From: a virus
IMG/VR virus record: IMGVR_UViG_3300046467_001677
Location: 1 to 22,132 of that record
DNA length: 22,132 nucleotides
Direction: 5' to 3' (one strand)
Shown: positions 8,831 through 15,886 of the stretch, one piece after another
How the letters are laid out: each line of letters starts with the position of its first letter
Position numbering within the stretch: position 1 is the stretch's first letter
Notes under the pieces: model-generated
Databases searched by the model: none
The model's input: only the letters and a program-made list of their open reading frames with translations
What the model was told of the DNA's origin: nothing
Translations under genes and position numbers: made by a program

Positions 8831-10702
8831 CTAACTACTACCGCCAGTTAAAATAAAAATAACATCTCCTGCAACTGCTGGTTCTGTAAGAACTATTGAT
8901 GTACCATTTGTTGCTGTATATTGACTAGATACTTCAAATTCCATATCATCCTTCACAGAGCCTTCCTCTCCGCGGAGAATTTCATTAGAAGATTCCAATA
9001 CAAGGGTGTCTCCGGTTTCATCTATAACATAATCTTCTAATGAAACACCCGATTTAAATACTGTTGTCTCTCCTGCTGTATAACTTAATGCATCGCCTTC
9101 ATCACCAGTTCCACTAAATGTAGTTTGATTTTCAGTCGCTGTAAATATTGGTAATGCATCGGCCGCATCTTTCATAGCCTGTTCTTCTGTAGTTAATTCA
9201 AATCCCGTTGGAAGAGCTGAAGTCACATCACTACCAATCTCTTTAATTTTTTCTGTAAAACTTAAATCAACAACCTTTGGAAATCCTATTATTCCTAAGA
9301 AAGTACAAAAATCTAAACCTATAAATTCTACCAGTTTACCTAAGCCAATAGCTTTAAAGAATTTAGTCACTATTTCCATCCACTTTCTAAGTAAAAAGAA
9401 TACATAGTTATCTTTAAACCTTCCTATTTCTTCACATATTCTTTTCTTTTTTAAAGTAAGAGTTTCAACCGGATCATCAATATCTCCACCTATCATATCC
9501 ATTACCGAAAAACCGGCGACCTTTATTGATTCTAAACCTCCTAACATTGCTTCACCCATTGTATCAAATGCTGCTATCTTAGCATCTATCAATGTTGAAC
9601 CTGCTAATGCTTCTACCGCCTCATTATAAGCTTCTTCTCCTAATGCCTCTTTGTCAAGAGCTGCTATTTGTGCTTTAACATCTTCACTTAGACCTTCTAA
9701 TTTCCCTGCAGCTGTTAAAGATTGTAAGTCTTCTATTGCTGCAGTAAACTTTGCTTTCTCCGCCTCTACAATTTCCTTGATCATGGCTCCTATATCTAAA
9801 CTTAAAGGAATTGGTAAGTCTGGTAATCCTAATAATTTCCAAATCTTATCAAAGAGACTGATAAGTTTACCAATAAGATCCATTAATATTCCCACTCCAA
9901 GTCCACTCATCTTAGATTCTATGAAAGCTATTACAGCTTGACCTTTTAATTCTGGAATTTCTAAACCTTCTTCACCCCCAAATGACTGCCACTCTGGTGG
10001 AAGTATTTCATACAATGGATCTATAATAGCACCTTTTAATTCATTCACCTTATCCATGTAAGCCCCTGTGGCCATTTCAGCTGCAGAAGGAAGTGCTGCT
10101 ATTTGTGCTTTGATTTCTTCAGGTGATAAATCTGCAGAAGCCTTTATCTCGTCTACTTTCTTTGTGAACGCTTCTAATCCTAGTGCTGTAGGATCTAGCT
10201 CTGATAGTAAAGCAGTTATGTCTGGACCATTTCCTGTTAGTTTAGCTATTAACTCAGCCTTGTATTCTTTATCACCAACAAATTTAATGATATCAATTTT
10301 GATAGGAAGTGGTGGAATAGGAATTTCAAATTTAAACTTTATAATCTTAGCTATAATTTTTAGTATTTCTGTTATAAGAAAAGTAGGATATTTCTGCATG
10401 AGTTTATCAATACCAATCTCACCTCTTAAATCAGGCCATTCTATACTAGCGAAATTAGGAGCATCAATAACCTCTAAAAGTTGTTCTACTACTTCTTGTA
10501 ATTGTTCTACTTCACTCATCAGGCCATCAATTTCATCTTGTGCCATAGTTGCAGCTTGAACTTGAATCAAAGCTGTTATCTTAGCCGGCAAAGCAGCGAT
10601 CTGCTTAATCATATTTTTCATATCTGCCGGAGTTGGCATCAATGTTTCTGGACAGCCTAATTTTGGGATTTCAATTGGTGCAATTGAAGCTACTGTAGTC
10701 AT
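8831..10702 (-). CDS. Unknown baseplate-cluster protein with three tandem ~165-residue repeats (623 aa)
   Basis: I do not recognise a T4 counterpart. Residues 1-490 are amphipathic helices separated by Pro-rich hydrophobic strands. Two landmarks recur: QIAAL at residues 34, 200 and 345, and a Pro/hydrophobic strand at about 127-138 (IPIPPLPIKIDI), 293-304 (LPDLPIPLSLDI) and 473-486 (FPKVVDLSF). This suggests three degenerate tandem repeats. Residues 515-623 resemble a beta domain common in phage fibres (FTATENQTTF ... QYTATNGTSIVL ... AGDVIFIL), interrupted by an acidic segment (about 555-590, IDETGDTLVLESSNEIL) of the same type as in the gp7-like protein. No signal peptide is seen; the hydrophobic strands are too Pro-rich for TM helices. 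The gene starts inside the gp5 stop (TAATG overlap), so the two are translationally coupled. A virion protein near the hub is inferred. Confidence 0.7.
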   Translation of the reverse strand: MTTVASIAPIEIPKLGCPETLMPTPADMKNMIKQIAALPAKITALIQVQAATMAQDEIDGLMSEVEQLQEVVEQLLEVIDAPNFASIEWPDLRGEIGIDKLMQKYPTFLITEILKIIAKIIKFKFEIPIPPLPIKIDIIKFVGDKEYKAELIAKLTGNGPDITALLSELDPTALGLEAFTKKVDEIKASADLSPEEIKAQIAALPSAAEMATGAYMDKVNELKGAIIDPLYEILPPEWQSFGGEEGLEIPELKGQAVIAFIESKMSGLGVGILMDLIGKLISLFDKIWKLLGLPDLPIPLSLDIGAMIKEIVEAEKAKFTAAIEDLQSLTAAGKLEGLSEDVKAQIAALDKEALGEEAYNEAVEALAGSTLIDAKIAAFDTMGEAMLGGLESIKVAGFSVMDMIGGDIDDPVETLTLKKKRICEEIGRFKDNYVFFLLRKWMEIVTKFFKAIGLGKLVEFIGLDFCTFLGIIGFPKVVDLSFTEKIKEIGSDVTSALPTGFELTTEEQAMKDAADALPIFTATENQTTFSGTGDEGDALSYTAGETTVFKSGVSLEDYVIDETGDTLVLESSNEILRGEEGSVKDDMEFEVSSQYTATNGTSIVLTEPAVAGDVIFILTGGSS

Positions 10703-11757
10703 TACTGTATTTTAACTTTGTCGATTGACTGGACTTTTATAGCTTTAGCAGCTACTATATCAGCTGTAGTTGAAGCTAGAACTTTTACATGCTTTGATGA
10801 TACTATATTTACATCTGTAGCTGTAACTCCAACATTTCCTTCTGCAGTGAGATCGACATTTCCTTTTACATTGATTGTTACATTTCCTGTAACTGTAATA
10901 GTATCATCTCCCAGAATAACAGAATACTTATCTTTAACTACTCTTTCTACATAGCTTCCGTCTTTGTCTATTTCTATTCTTGTTCCCTTTCTATGGAATA
11001 AATGTATTCTCTCATAATCAGGAGTGTCATCTAATTCAATTACATGACCGGATTCAGATTCGTGGACATGATTGAATGGATATTTTGGTTTTAAATAATC
11101 AGCTCTATCGGGTTCACCAGTTAATTGATTAAGAACAGGATATGCATTTTCTATCTTATTCTCTCCTTCAATACCTACAGCTAATAAATTAACATCTGTC
11201 ATTCCCATATAAACTTCTCTAGGATAACTAACTGCGGCGTCAGTTCCCCCAAGTTTGGGAGATTTATCTAATGCTAATGTTAATCCATAATTTCGATTTA
11301 TGTGTTTAGGATTTTTTCCATCAGGAGTTCCATCATAAGCAGACTCTGCAGCTAATCTTGGATCATTGAATCCCTCTGTTGAAGCTCTATCTATCTTTGT
11401 AAAACTTCTTACACCTGAATCATCAATCGTTTCATCTACTCTTGAAAACTTTTGTGGAATACCTATAAAAGAACCCATAACAACAGAGTCTTGTAAGTCT
11501 AAACCATCACGCCAAAAGCCCATGACTGTAGAACCTTCTACTAGTCCATGTGTTGTTGTACCCATTCCTGATAAAGAAGGAGATGTAGTTGGCATTAATA
11601 CTTCAGACCATGGTAAGTCTGGAGTAGCTATAAGTTGTTTATCGTGTGTATGTACACCATATATTCTGACACGAACTCTATTTAAAAATAAAGGATCATT
11701 TCTATCTTCTACAATACCTGTAAACCAAATTAATCCTGCTTTACCTTGAAATCTCAT
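10702..11757 (-). CDS. 5: Baseplate hub / tail spike protein gp5, lysozyme-less
   Basis: 351 aa against 575 in T4. The N-terminal OB-fold is clear (residues 1-125: 'LIWFTGIVEDRNDPLFLNRVRVRI' then 'WSEVLMPTT' and 'GLVEGSTVMGFWRDG-D-QDSVVMGSF', the VgrG/gp5 OB signature). The C-terminal 70-80 residues are short V/T/I-rich repeats with 'VTGNVTINVKGNVDLTAEGN' steps, the intertwined triple beta-helix that forms the membrane-piercing needle. The middle (about 130-270) has none of the T4 lysozyme domain motifs, so peptidoglycan cleavage must be done elsewhere. The ATG overlaps the stop of the gp27-like gene (ATGA), and the stop overlaps the next start, so three hub genes are translationally linked. 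gp5 sits on the gp27 trimer in T4, consistent with this neighbour. Confidence 0.9.
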   Translation of the reverse strand: MRFQGKAGLIWFTGIVEDRNDPLFLNRVRVRIYGVHTHDKQLIATPDLPWSEVLMPTTSPSLSGMGTTTHGLVEGSTVMGFWRDGLDLQDSVVMGSFIGIPQKFSRVDETIDDSGVRSFTKIDRASTEGFNDPRLAAESAYDGTPDGKNPKHINRNYGLTLALDKSPKLGGTDAAVSYPREVYMGMTDVNLLAVGIEGENKIENAYPVLNQLTGEPDRADYLKPKYPFNHVHESESGHVIELDDTPDYERIHLFHRKGTRIEIDKDGSYVERVVKDKYSVILGDDTITVTGNVTINVKGNVDLTAEGNVGVTATDVNIVSSKHVKVLASTTADIVAAKAIKVQSIDKVKIQ

Positions 11758-13241
11758 GTTGTTCCTTCCTCTAACGGTGAGAATTCTGGTTGTGTTGTTT
11801 CAATTTGACTGATTGTAGAATCTTTTATCACTTTAATATTAGTTCTACATTCATTTGGAGTTAAACTCCATTTTATCTCTGTAATTAAATGCATACCACT
11901 ATGAAATAAAGCTGGATTTTCTTCTTTAGATAAACCTCTTGTTGGTGGAATGATTAAATTGATTAATTGTCCTACTGAAATATCAGTTCTAGTTGGTAGC
12001 AATACATTCATTGTATAATATTTAAGTAATTGACTAACAGCTGTTCTAAATTGTGCTTGTCCTAAATGTGTATTATGATTTGCTTGATTTATTATATTTT
12101 TTTCATCATTAACAAAATGAGAATCACTTTCTAATGTTGTAACGGCATTTGGATAAGAACTTATATGACCATACTGTATATGAGGAGATACACTCACATC
12201 TTCTTCATCTCCTGCTGGTTCTCCTATAAAGATTTGTTCTGGCGTTTGCCTTACTAAAGGAAACTCATTCATTGCCATGTTCTTTCCACTATAAAATTTT
12301 TCAAGATAGCTATATGTTTTTTCAGTTTGATATTTATATGTGTTATCAATAGTTATTTGTTTTTGAGCAAATAGACCATCCATTATACCTTCTAATACAT
12401 TTGCACCTGAACCTATAGTGTAATCTAATATTCTTCTACCAGGCCCTATGCCCTTTTCTGTTTCATCCCAAGCTAAATCTGTTTTATTATTTGCTGCAGG
12501 AGCATATGTAAAGGGATCGCCTGCAAGATATTCAACACCCATCATAGAAGCTACAGATTGAATTCTGTAACCGCCATTAGCTGTTTGAAAAAAGAAATAA
12601 GAATCTTGTAACCCACTTTGTGAATCAATACCTTGAGCTTGTGAACAACACCAATTCATAGCATAATTAATAGTCCAATTCGGAATAACGACATGGTACT
12701 TATCTCCTTGAGATTTTTCTCTTACTTGGAAATAGGGTGTTAATTTGGGAGCTTTATCTACTAATGATTTATCAATAGCTATTCCTAAATGATCTTTACC
12801 CAACCGACCGGCCATGTCTGTCATAGAGCCTCTTAATGCTTGACTGACTCGAATTCTTTTTGCGTGTATTAATTCTGGAGAACCAAAATTTAATTTATAG
12901 ACAGTAGTGTTCTGACCCATTCGGCGAATACCACTGACTTTATAAATTCTAAAAATTTGATCTATCGTATCTTCTTCTGGAGTTTTGTCACCTTTACCGT
13001 ATGGTTGTTTGAATCTTATTCTTAAAGATTCTTGGCCAAATATCTTAGCATTTTCTAATAATCCAACAGCATCAGCTATTGCTATTTCTCCAGAAAGAAA
13101 ATTATTTCTGATGTTTTCATAAATATTACATTGCAACATCATTTCACGAATATCAAACCCTTCACCTTCGTTATTAACAAGAGTTAAAACTTCTAATTCA
13201 TAACTTAACGGGTTACTTGCCCAATCCAAACCTGCGGCCAT
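11754..13241 (-). CDS. 27: Baseplate hub protein, gp27-like
   Basis: 495 aa, longer than T4 gp27 (390). It lies directly upstream of gp5 with a 4-base overlap, the expected position for the trimeric hub that carries the gp5 spike and plugs the tail tube. The N-terminal half reads as a beta-barrel ('YELEVLTLVNNEGEGFDIRE', 'EIAIADAVGLLENAKIFGQE', 'FRIYKVSGIRR', 'YKLNFGSPELI'), as in gp27/gpD/gp44-type hubs. The C-terminal part ('TMNVLLPTRTDISVGQLINL' then 'SGMHLITEIKWSL') matches the hub pattern 'G-L-PG--I-l ... L-----H' that ends the second barrel. The start ATG has GAGGG about 8 bases upstream. Direct residue identity to T4 gp27 is weak, so the name rests on fold pattern and synteny. Confidence 0.78.
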   Translation of the reverse strand: MAAGLDWASNPLSYELEVLTLVNNEGEGFDIREMMLQCNIYENIRNNFLSGEIAIADAVGLLENAKIFGQESLRIRFKQPYGKGDKTPEEDTIDQIFRIYKVSGIRRMGQNTTVYKLNFGSPELIHAKRIRVSQALRGSMTDMAGRLGKDHLGIAIDKSLVDKAPKLTPYFQVREKSQGDKYHVVIPNWTINYAMNWCCSQAQGIDSQSGLQDSYFFFQTANGGYRIQSVASMMGVEYLAGDPFTYAPAANNKTDLAWDETEKGIGPGRRILDYTIGSGANVLEGIMDGLFAQKQITIDNTYKYQTEKTYSYLEKFYSGKNMAMNEFPLVRQTPEQIFIGEPAGDEEDVSVSPHIQYGHISSYPNAVTTLESDSHFVNDEKNIINQANHNTHLGQAQFRTAVSQLLKYYTMNVLLPTRTDISVGQLINLIIPPTRGLSKEENPALFHSGMHLITEIKWSLTPNECRTNIKVIKDSTISQIETTQPEFSPLEEGTT

Positions 13242-13243
13242 AA

Positions 13244-14029
13244 TTAATCCCTCACTAAACTAACAAATTCTCTTACCACTCTACTCATATAATGAGCGGG
13301 AATATATCTAATTAAATGTTTTTCTTCATTTAAATCTAATTCATATTTTTCATTTGTTACAACTGTATTGTTTGTTGGTACTGTTGTTCTAAAAGTATGT
13401 TTCACTTCCCCTGCATTTGTTATAACATCTGTTAAATAATGATTCGCTGCATCGCGTTCATTTTGTATACTTGATATTGTAAAACTTTTTCCTGAAGTGG
13501 CTCCTGTAACAGTCGAGGCTATAGTAAATGAATCTGTTGAACTTGTTTGAACTGTAATTCTATTATGTGTTGGATTAACGTCTGTAACAAAACCATAAGC
13601 TGATGATGATTGTGAAACTTTTTCTCCTAATACAAATTTACGATTTGCTGATTGCTTATCATCATCTAATGAATGATCGTATGAAACTATATCTGTAGAG
13701 TTTGCAGCTACTAAACATTTACCTGAATATTTTCTGTCTAGAAATTTTTCAAATAATCTTTGAGACTTTGGCCAATCACTATGGTCTTGTAAATTTTCAT
13801 TGACTAACCAAAATGTCCAATATAAAGTAGAATCACCATAAAGTTTAGCTGCTACTACATCAGGTCTTTCTCCTTCAGTTATACGATAATAACTATAACC
13901 AGCAATACCTTCTTGTAGATAATCCCAAACAGACACTTTACGAAACAAATCTTTTGCCTCATAGTATTTACCATCACTCTTAAAATCGTAATTGATGTTT
14001 GGTATATGTTTAAAAAATCCTTGTGCCAT
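13244..14029 (-). CDS. 53: Baseplate wedge protein gp53
   Basis: 261 aa against 196 in T4. gp53 is a LysM-like wedge protein that clamps the inner baseplate ring. Residues about 30-95 match T4 closely: 'DLFRKVSVWDYLQEGIAGYSY' (T4 'DIFRNYKDYFKRALAGYR'), 'RITEGERPDVVAAKLYGDST' (T4 'YIKGSPRPEELANAIYGNPQ'), 'LYWTFWLVNENLQDHSDWPKSQ' (T4 'LYWVLLMCNDNYDPYYGWITSQ'). Residues about 120-190 are an extra beta module ('LGEKVSQSSSAYGFVTDVN' to 'VTGATSGKSFTISSI') absent from T4, of the same type as repeats in the gp7-like protein. The C-terminus resumes the T4 pattern ('IRYIPAHYMSRVVREFVSLV'). The ATG has GGGAG about 6 bases upstream; it follows gp48 by two bases. Confidence 0.9.
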   Translation of the reverse strand: MAQGFFKHIPNINYDFKSDGKYYEAKDLFRKVSVWDYLQEGIAGYSYYRITEGERPDVVAAKLYGDSTLYWTFWLVNENLQDHSDWPKSQRLFEKFLDRKYSGKCLVAANSTDIVSYDHSLDDDKQSANRKFVLGEKVSQSSSAYGFVTDVNPTHNRITVQTSSTDSFTIASTVTGATSGKSFTISSIQNERDAANHYLTDVITNAGEVKHTFRTTVPTNNTVVTNEKYELDLNEEKHLIRYIPAHYMSRVVREFVSLVRD

Positions 14030-14031
14030 AA

Positions 14032-15375
14032 TTAACTCCCGTGATTACCACCTTCAGTACTACCACCTTGAATTTGTTTAATTTGTTCATCTGATAAATT
14101 ATCTAAAGCCCCTAGTTTTGTTCCTTCGTCAGCTAGTGATTTTCTATTTGAATTACCTGCACCAACTTGAGCCGAAAATTTTTGTCTTGATAATTGTCCT
14201 GTTTCAATAAAACTTAATGCCAAAGTAATTGAACTTGGAGCTCCATCTCCTTTCCCTCCTTTATCTCCAGCCATTAGATATTGACTATAATCAACTGTTG
14301 CTCCTGTACAAACAGCTGTTAATGGAAAATCAACCCAATCTCTTATTGGACCTTGAAATTGAATAGCCCATTCATTTGGTAAAGTCCAAATCATATTGTT
14401 TTCTCCAGCTGTTCCAGGTAACATAGATTTTTTAAAAGCAAAAACAATAGCCTTTATCATCTCGGCTTCAGCTGGTGATGTGGGTTTTAATGTAAACGAA
14501 TAATTATAACTTCTAAAATTAACATTCTTTAAGGTTTGAAACACCATTGGATTAGTCATATGCCCTGCTGCTTTCTGCATTATTTCTCCACCAGGCATCA
14601 TTCCTTTAAACATAGTCAGAATTTCATTCATGTCAAAATTCCTTTCACCTGACATTCCCTCAACATCATCTCCTCCAAACATTTTTGCAAAGAACTGTTG
14701 CATTGCTCCCGCCGAAGCTTCTGAATATTCAACTTTAACTTCATCTGATAATTTCTCTGGAAGATGTAAAAAGATATCATAAATAGTTTCGTCTGCTGGA
14801 TTGACTGAACCGTGTGCCCCTATATCCTTATTCCAATTCCGTTTCATGTCATCGGCCGAACCCCCCATGTTTTCAGTTAATTTATCACGGGGCCCTACTG
14901 CCTCTTCTGAATGGTCTTGTTGTTTTCTAGCTAATGTTCTAAAGTGTATTGAATTAGGAAAGTTTAATGTTGTGGTTCCATCACCAAGAGTGCCTCTAGT
15001 GCCAGCTCCTTGACGATCTGTTGGCTCTTCTTCAATTCCAATAAAATAATTTATAGGAAATTGTAAAGTGACTTGTGTGCCTGGAGTACCCGCAGCTCTT
15101 GATCCTTTAGTTACGGCGGCTTGTCTTTTCAATCTTGCTTTTTCTTTTGCGTCTAATACAGCACCTGATATCTCAGGTACTTTTGACATTTTGATACCTA
15201 ACGCACCTCCAAGTAAATCACTAAGACCATCTTGTAATCTTTGATCAAATTTATTAGAGAAGCTTCTTCCAATACCAAACTTATCACTCAATGAGGCATT
15301 AGCATCTCCTTTACTAGAAGATATCAAACCTTTAATTTTCTTTGCTGCTTTTTTTATTTTTGCGCCACCGGCCAT
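14032..15375 (-). CDS. 48: Baseplate tail-tube cap protein, gp48-like
   Basis: 447 aa (T4 gp48 is 364). First gene of the leftward operon. In T4, gp48 caps the baseplate hub and with gp54 starts tube polymerisation. The diagnostic part is residues about 285-400: 'NVNFRSYNYSFTLKPTSPAE' followed by 'AEMIKAIVFAFKKSMLPG', 'PNEWAIQFQG', 'FPLTAVCTGATVDYSQY' and 'SITLALSFIETGQLSRQKF', the tube-like beta layout of gp48/gp54 proteins where a central 'FRS(Y/F)-F-F-L-P-S--EA--I--I---FK---LP' motif is conserved. The N-terminus is Lys-rich (AKIKKAAKKIKGLISSS) and the middle is Gly/Met-rich (MFGGDD ... MFKGMMPGGEIMQ). AGGAAA lies 8 bases before the ATG. Distinction from gp54 relies on length and order. Confidence 0.72.
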   Translation of the reverse strand: MAGGAKIKKAAKKIKGLISSSKGDANASLSDKFGIGRSFSNKFDQRLQDGLSDLLGGALGIKMSKVPEISGAVLDAKEKARLKRQAAVTKGSRAAGTPGTQVTLQFPINYFIGIEEEPTDRQGAGTRGTLGDGTTTLNFPNSIHFRTLARKQQDHSEEAVGPRDKLTENMGGSADDMKRNWNKDIGAHGSVNPADETIYDIFLHLPEKLSDEVKVEYSEASAGAMQQFFAKMFGGDDVEGMSGERNFDMNEILTMFKGMMPGGEIMQKAAGHMTNPMVFQTLKNVNFRSYNYSFTLKPTSPAEAEMIKAIVFAFKKSMLPGTAGENNMIWTLPNEWAIQFQGPIRDWVDFPLTAVCTGATVDYSQYLMAGDKGGKGDGAPSSITLALSFIETGQLSRQKFSAQVGAGNSNRKSLADEGTKLGALDNLSDEQIKQIQGGSTEGGNHGS

Positions 15376-15413
15376 ACTAGTTTCCTGTAATATATACTAT
15401 ATAGTAGTTATTT
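15376..15413. promoter_or_regulatory. Divergent intergenic promoter region with 12-bp palindrome
   Basis: Only 38 bp separate the divergent gp48 and gp4 starts. The centre is a perfect 12-bp palindrome, TACTATATAGTA (15395-15406). A leftward late box CATAAATA lies at 15409-15416. No standard rightward box or Shine-Dalgarno site is seen before gp4. The palindrome could be a protein site or could simply give promoter-like sequence in both directions. Confidence 0.5.
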
Positions 15414-15416
15414 ATG
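15409..15416 (-). promoter_or_regulatory. Late promoter box (CATAAATA) for the leftward baseplate operon
   Basis: CATAAATA on the minus strand, one mismatch from the T4 late consensus. It is the only candidate ahead of gp48, the first leftward gene, 34 bases from its ATG. The box overlaps the ATG of gp4 on the other strand. Confidence 0.55.
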
Positions 15417-15869
15417 TCTTATAAAGGAAAGTTTAAACCAAAGAACCCAAAAAAGTACAATGGTAATCCTACTAATATCATATATCGTTCTCTCTTAGAG
15501 AGGAGATTTATGGTATATTTAGACAATACACCAGCTGTATTAAAATGGAGTTCTGAGGAAATCATTATACCGTATGTCTCACCGTTAGACAATCGGGTGC
15601 ACCGCTATTTTCCAGACTTCTATATGAAGTATAAAAACAAATCAAACCTGATAGTAGAAGACCTTATTGAAGTAAAACCCTTCAAACAAACATCTCCACC
15701 CAATCCTAAAAGAAAATTGACAAAAACAGGGAGAAAATCTAAAAGGTATCTAAGAGAAGTCAACACTTATATCATAAATGACGCAAAATGGAAACAAGCT
15801 ATCAAATATTGTGAAGAAAGAAACTGGAATTGGAGAATTATTACAGAAAAGGAAATTAATATCTATTAA
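15414..15869 (+). CDS. 4: Head completion protein gp4 (PD-(D/E)xK nuclease fold)
   Basis: 151 aa, essentially the length of T4 gp4 (150). The protein finishes filled heads before tail joining and resembles the N-terminal endonuclease domain of TnsA. The catalytic pattern is visible: E29 in 'YRSLLERRFMVYLD', D68 in 'HRYFPDFYMKY', and E86-V-K88 in 'DLIEVKPF', i.e. the E...D...ExK arrangement of PD-(D/E)xK nucleases. The N-terminus 'MSYKGKFKPKNPKKYNGNPT' is the usual basic gp4 opening. The start has no clear Shine-Dalgarno site and the ATG overlaps a leftward promoter box. It is the first gene of the rightward operon and sits next to tail genes, as in T4 where gene 4 neighbours 53 and 5. Confidence 0.9.
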   Translation: MSYKGKFKPKNPKKYNGNPTNIIYRSLLERRFMVYLDNTPAVLKWSSEEIIIPYVSPLDNRVHRYFPDFYMKYKNKSNLIVEDLIEVKPFKQTSPPNPKRKLTKTGRKSKRYLREVNTYIINDAKWKQAIKYCEERNWNWRIITEKEINIY

Positions 15870-15873
15870 ATGA

Positions 15874-15881
15874 CATAAATA
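15874..15881 (+). promoter_or_regulatory. Late promoter box (CATAAATA) five bases from the next ATG
   Basis: CATAAATA-CTTAC-ATG in the 17-bp gap after gp4. Same five-base spacing to the ATG as at gp25, and again no Shine-Dalgarno site, so transcription could start at the start codon. Confidence 0.55.
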
Positions 15882-15886
15882 CTTAC

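Noticed and set aside
10068-10559. 163-codon plus-strand open frame opposite the 623-aa gene.
   Set aside because: Ser/Ile-rich shadow of the Ala/Glu/Lys-rich helical gene on the other strand; no ribosome site or family resemblance.
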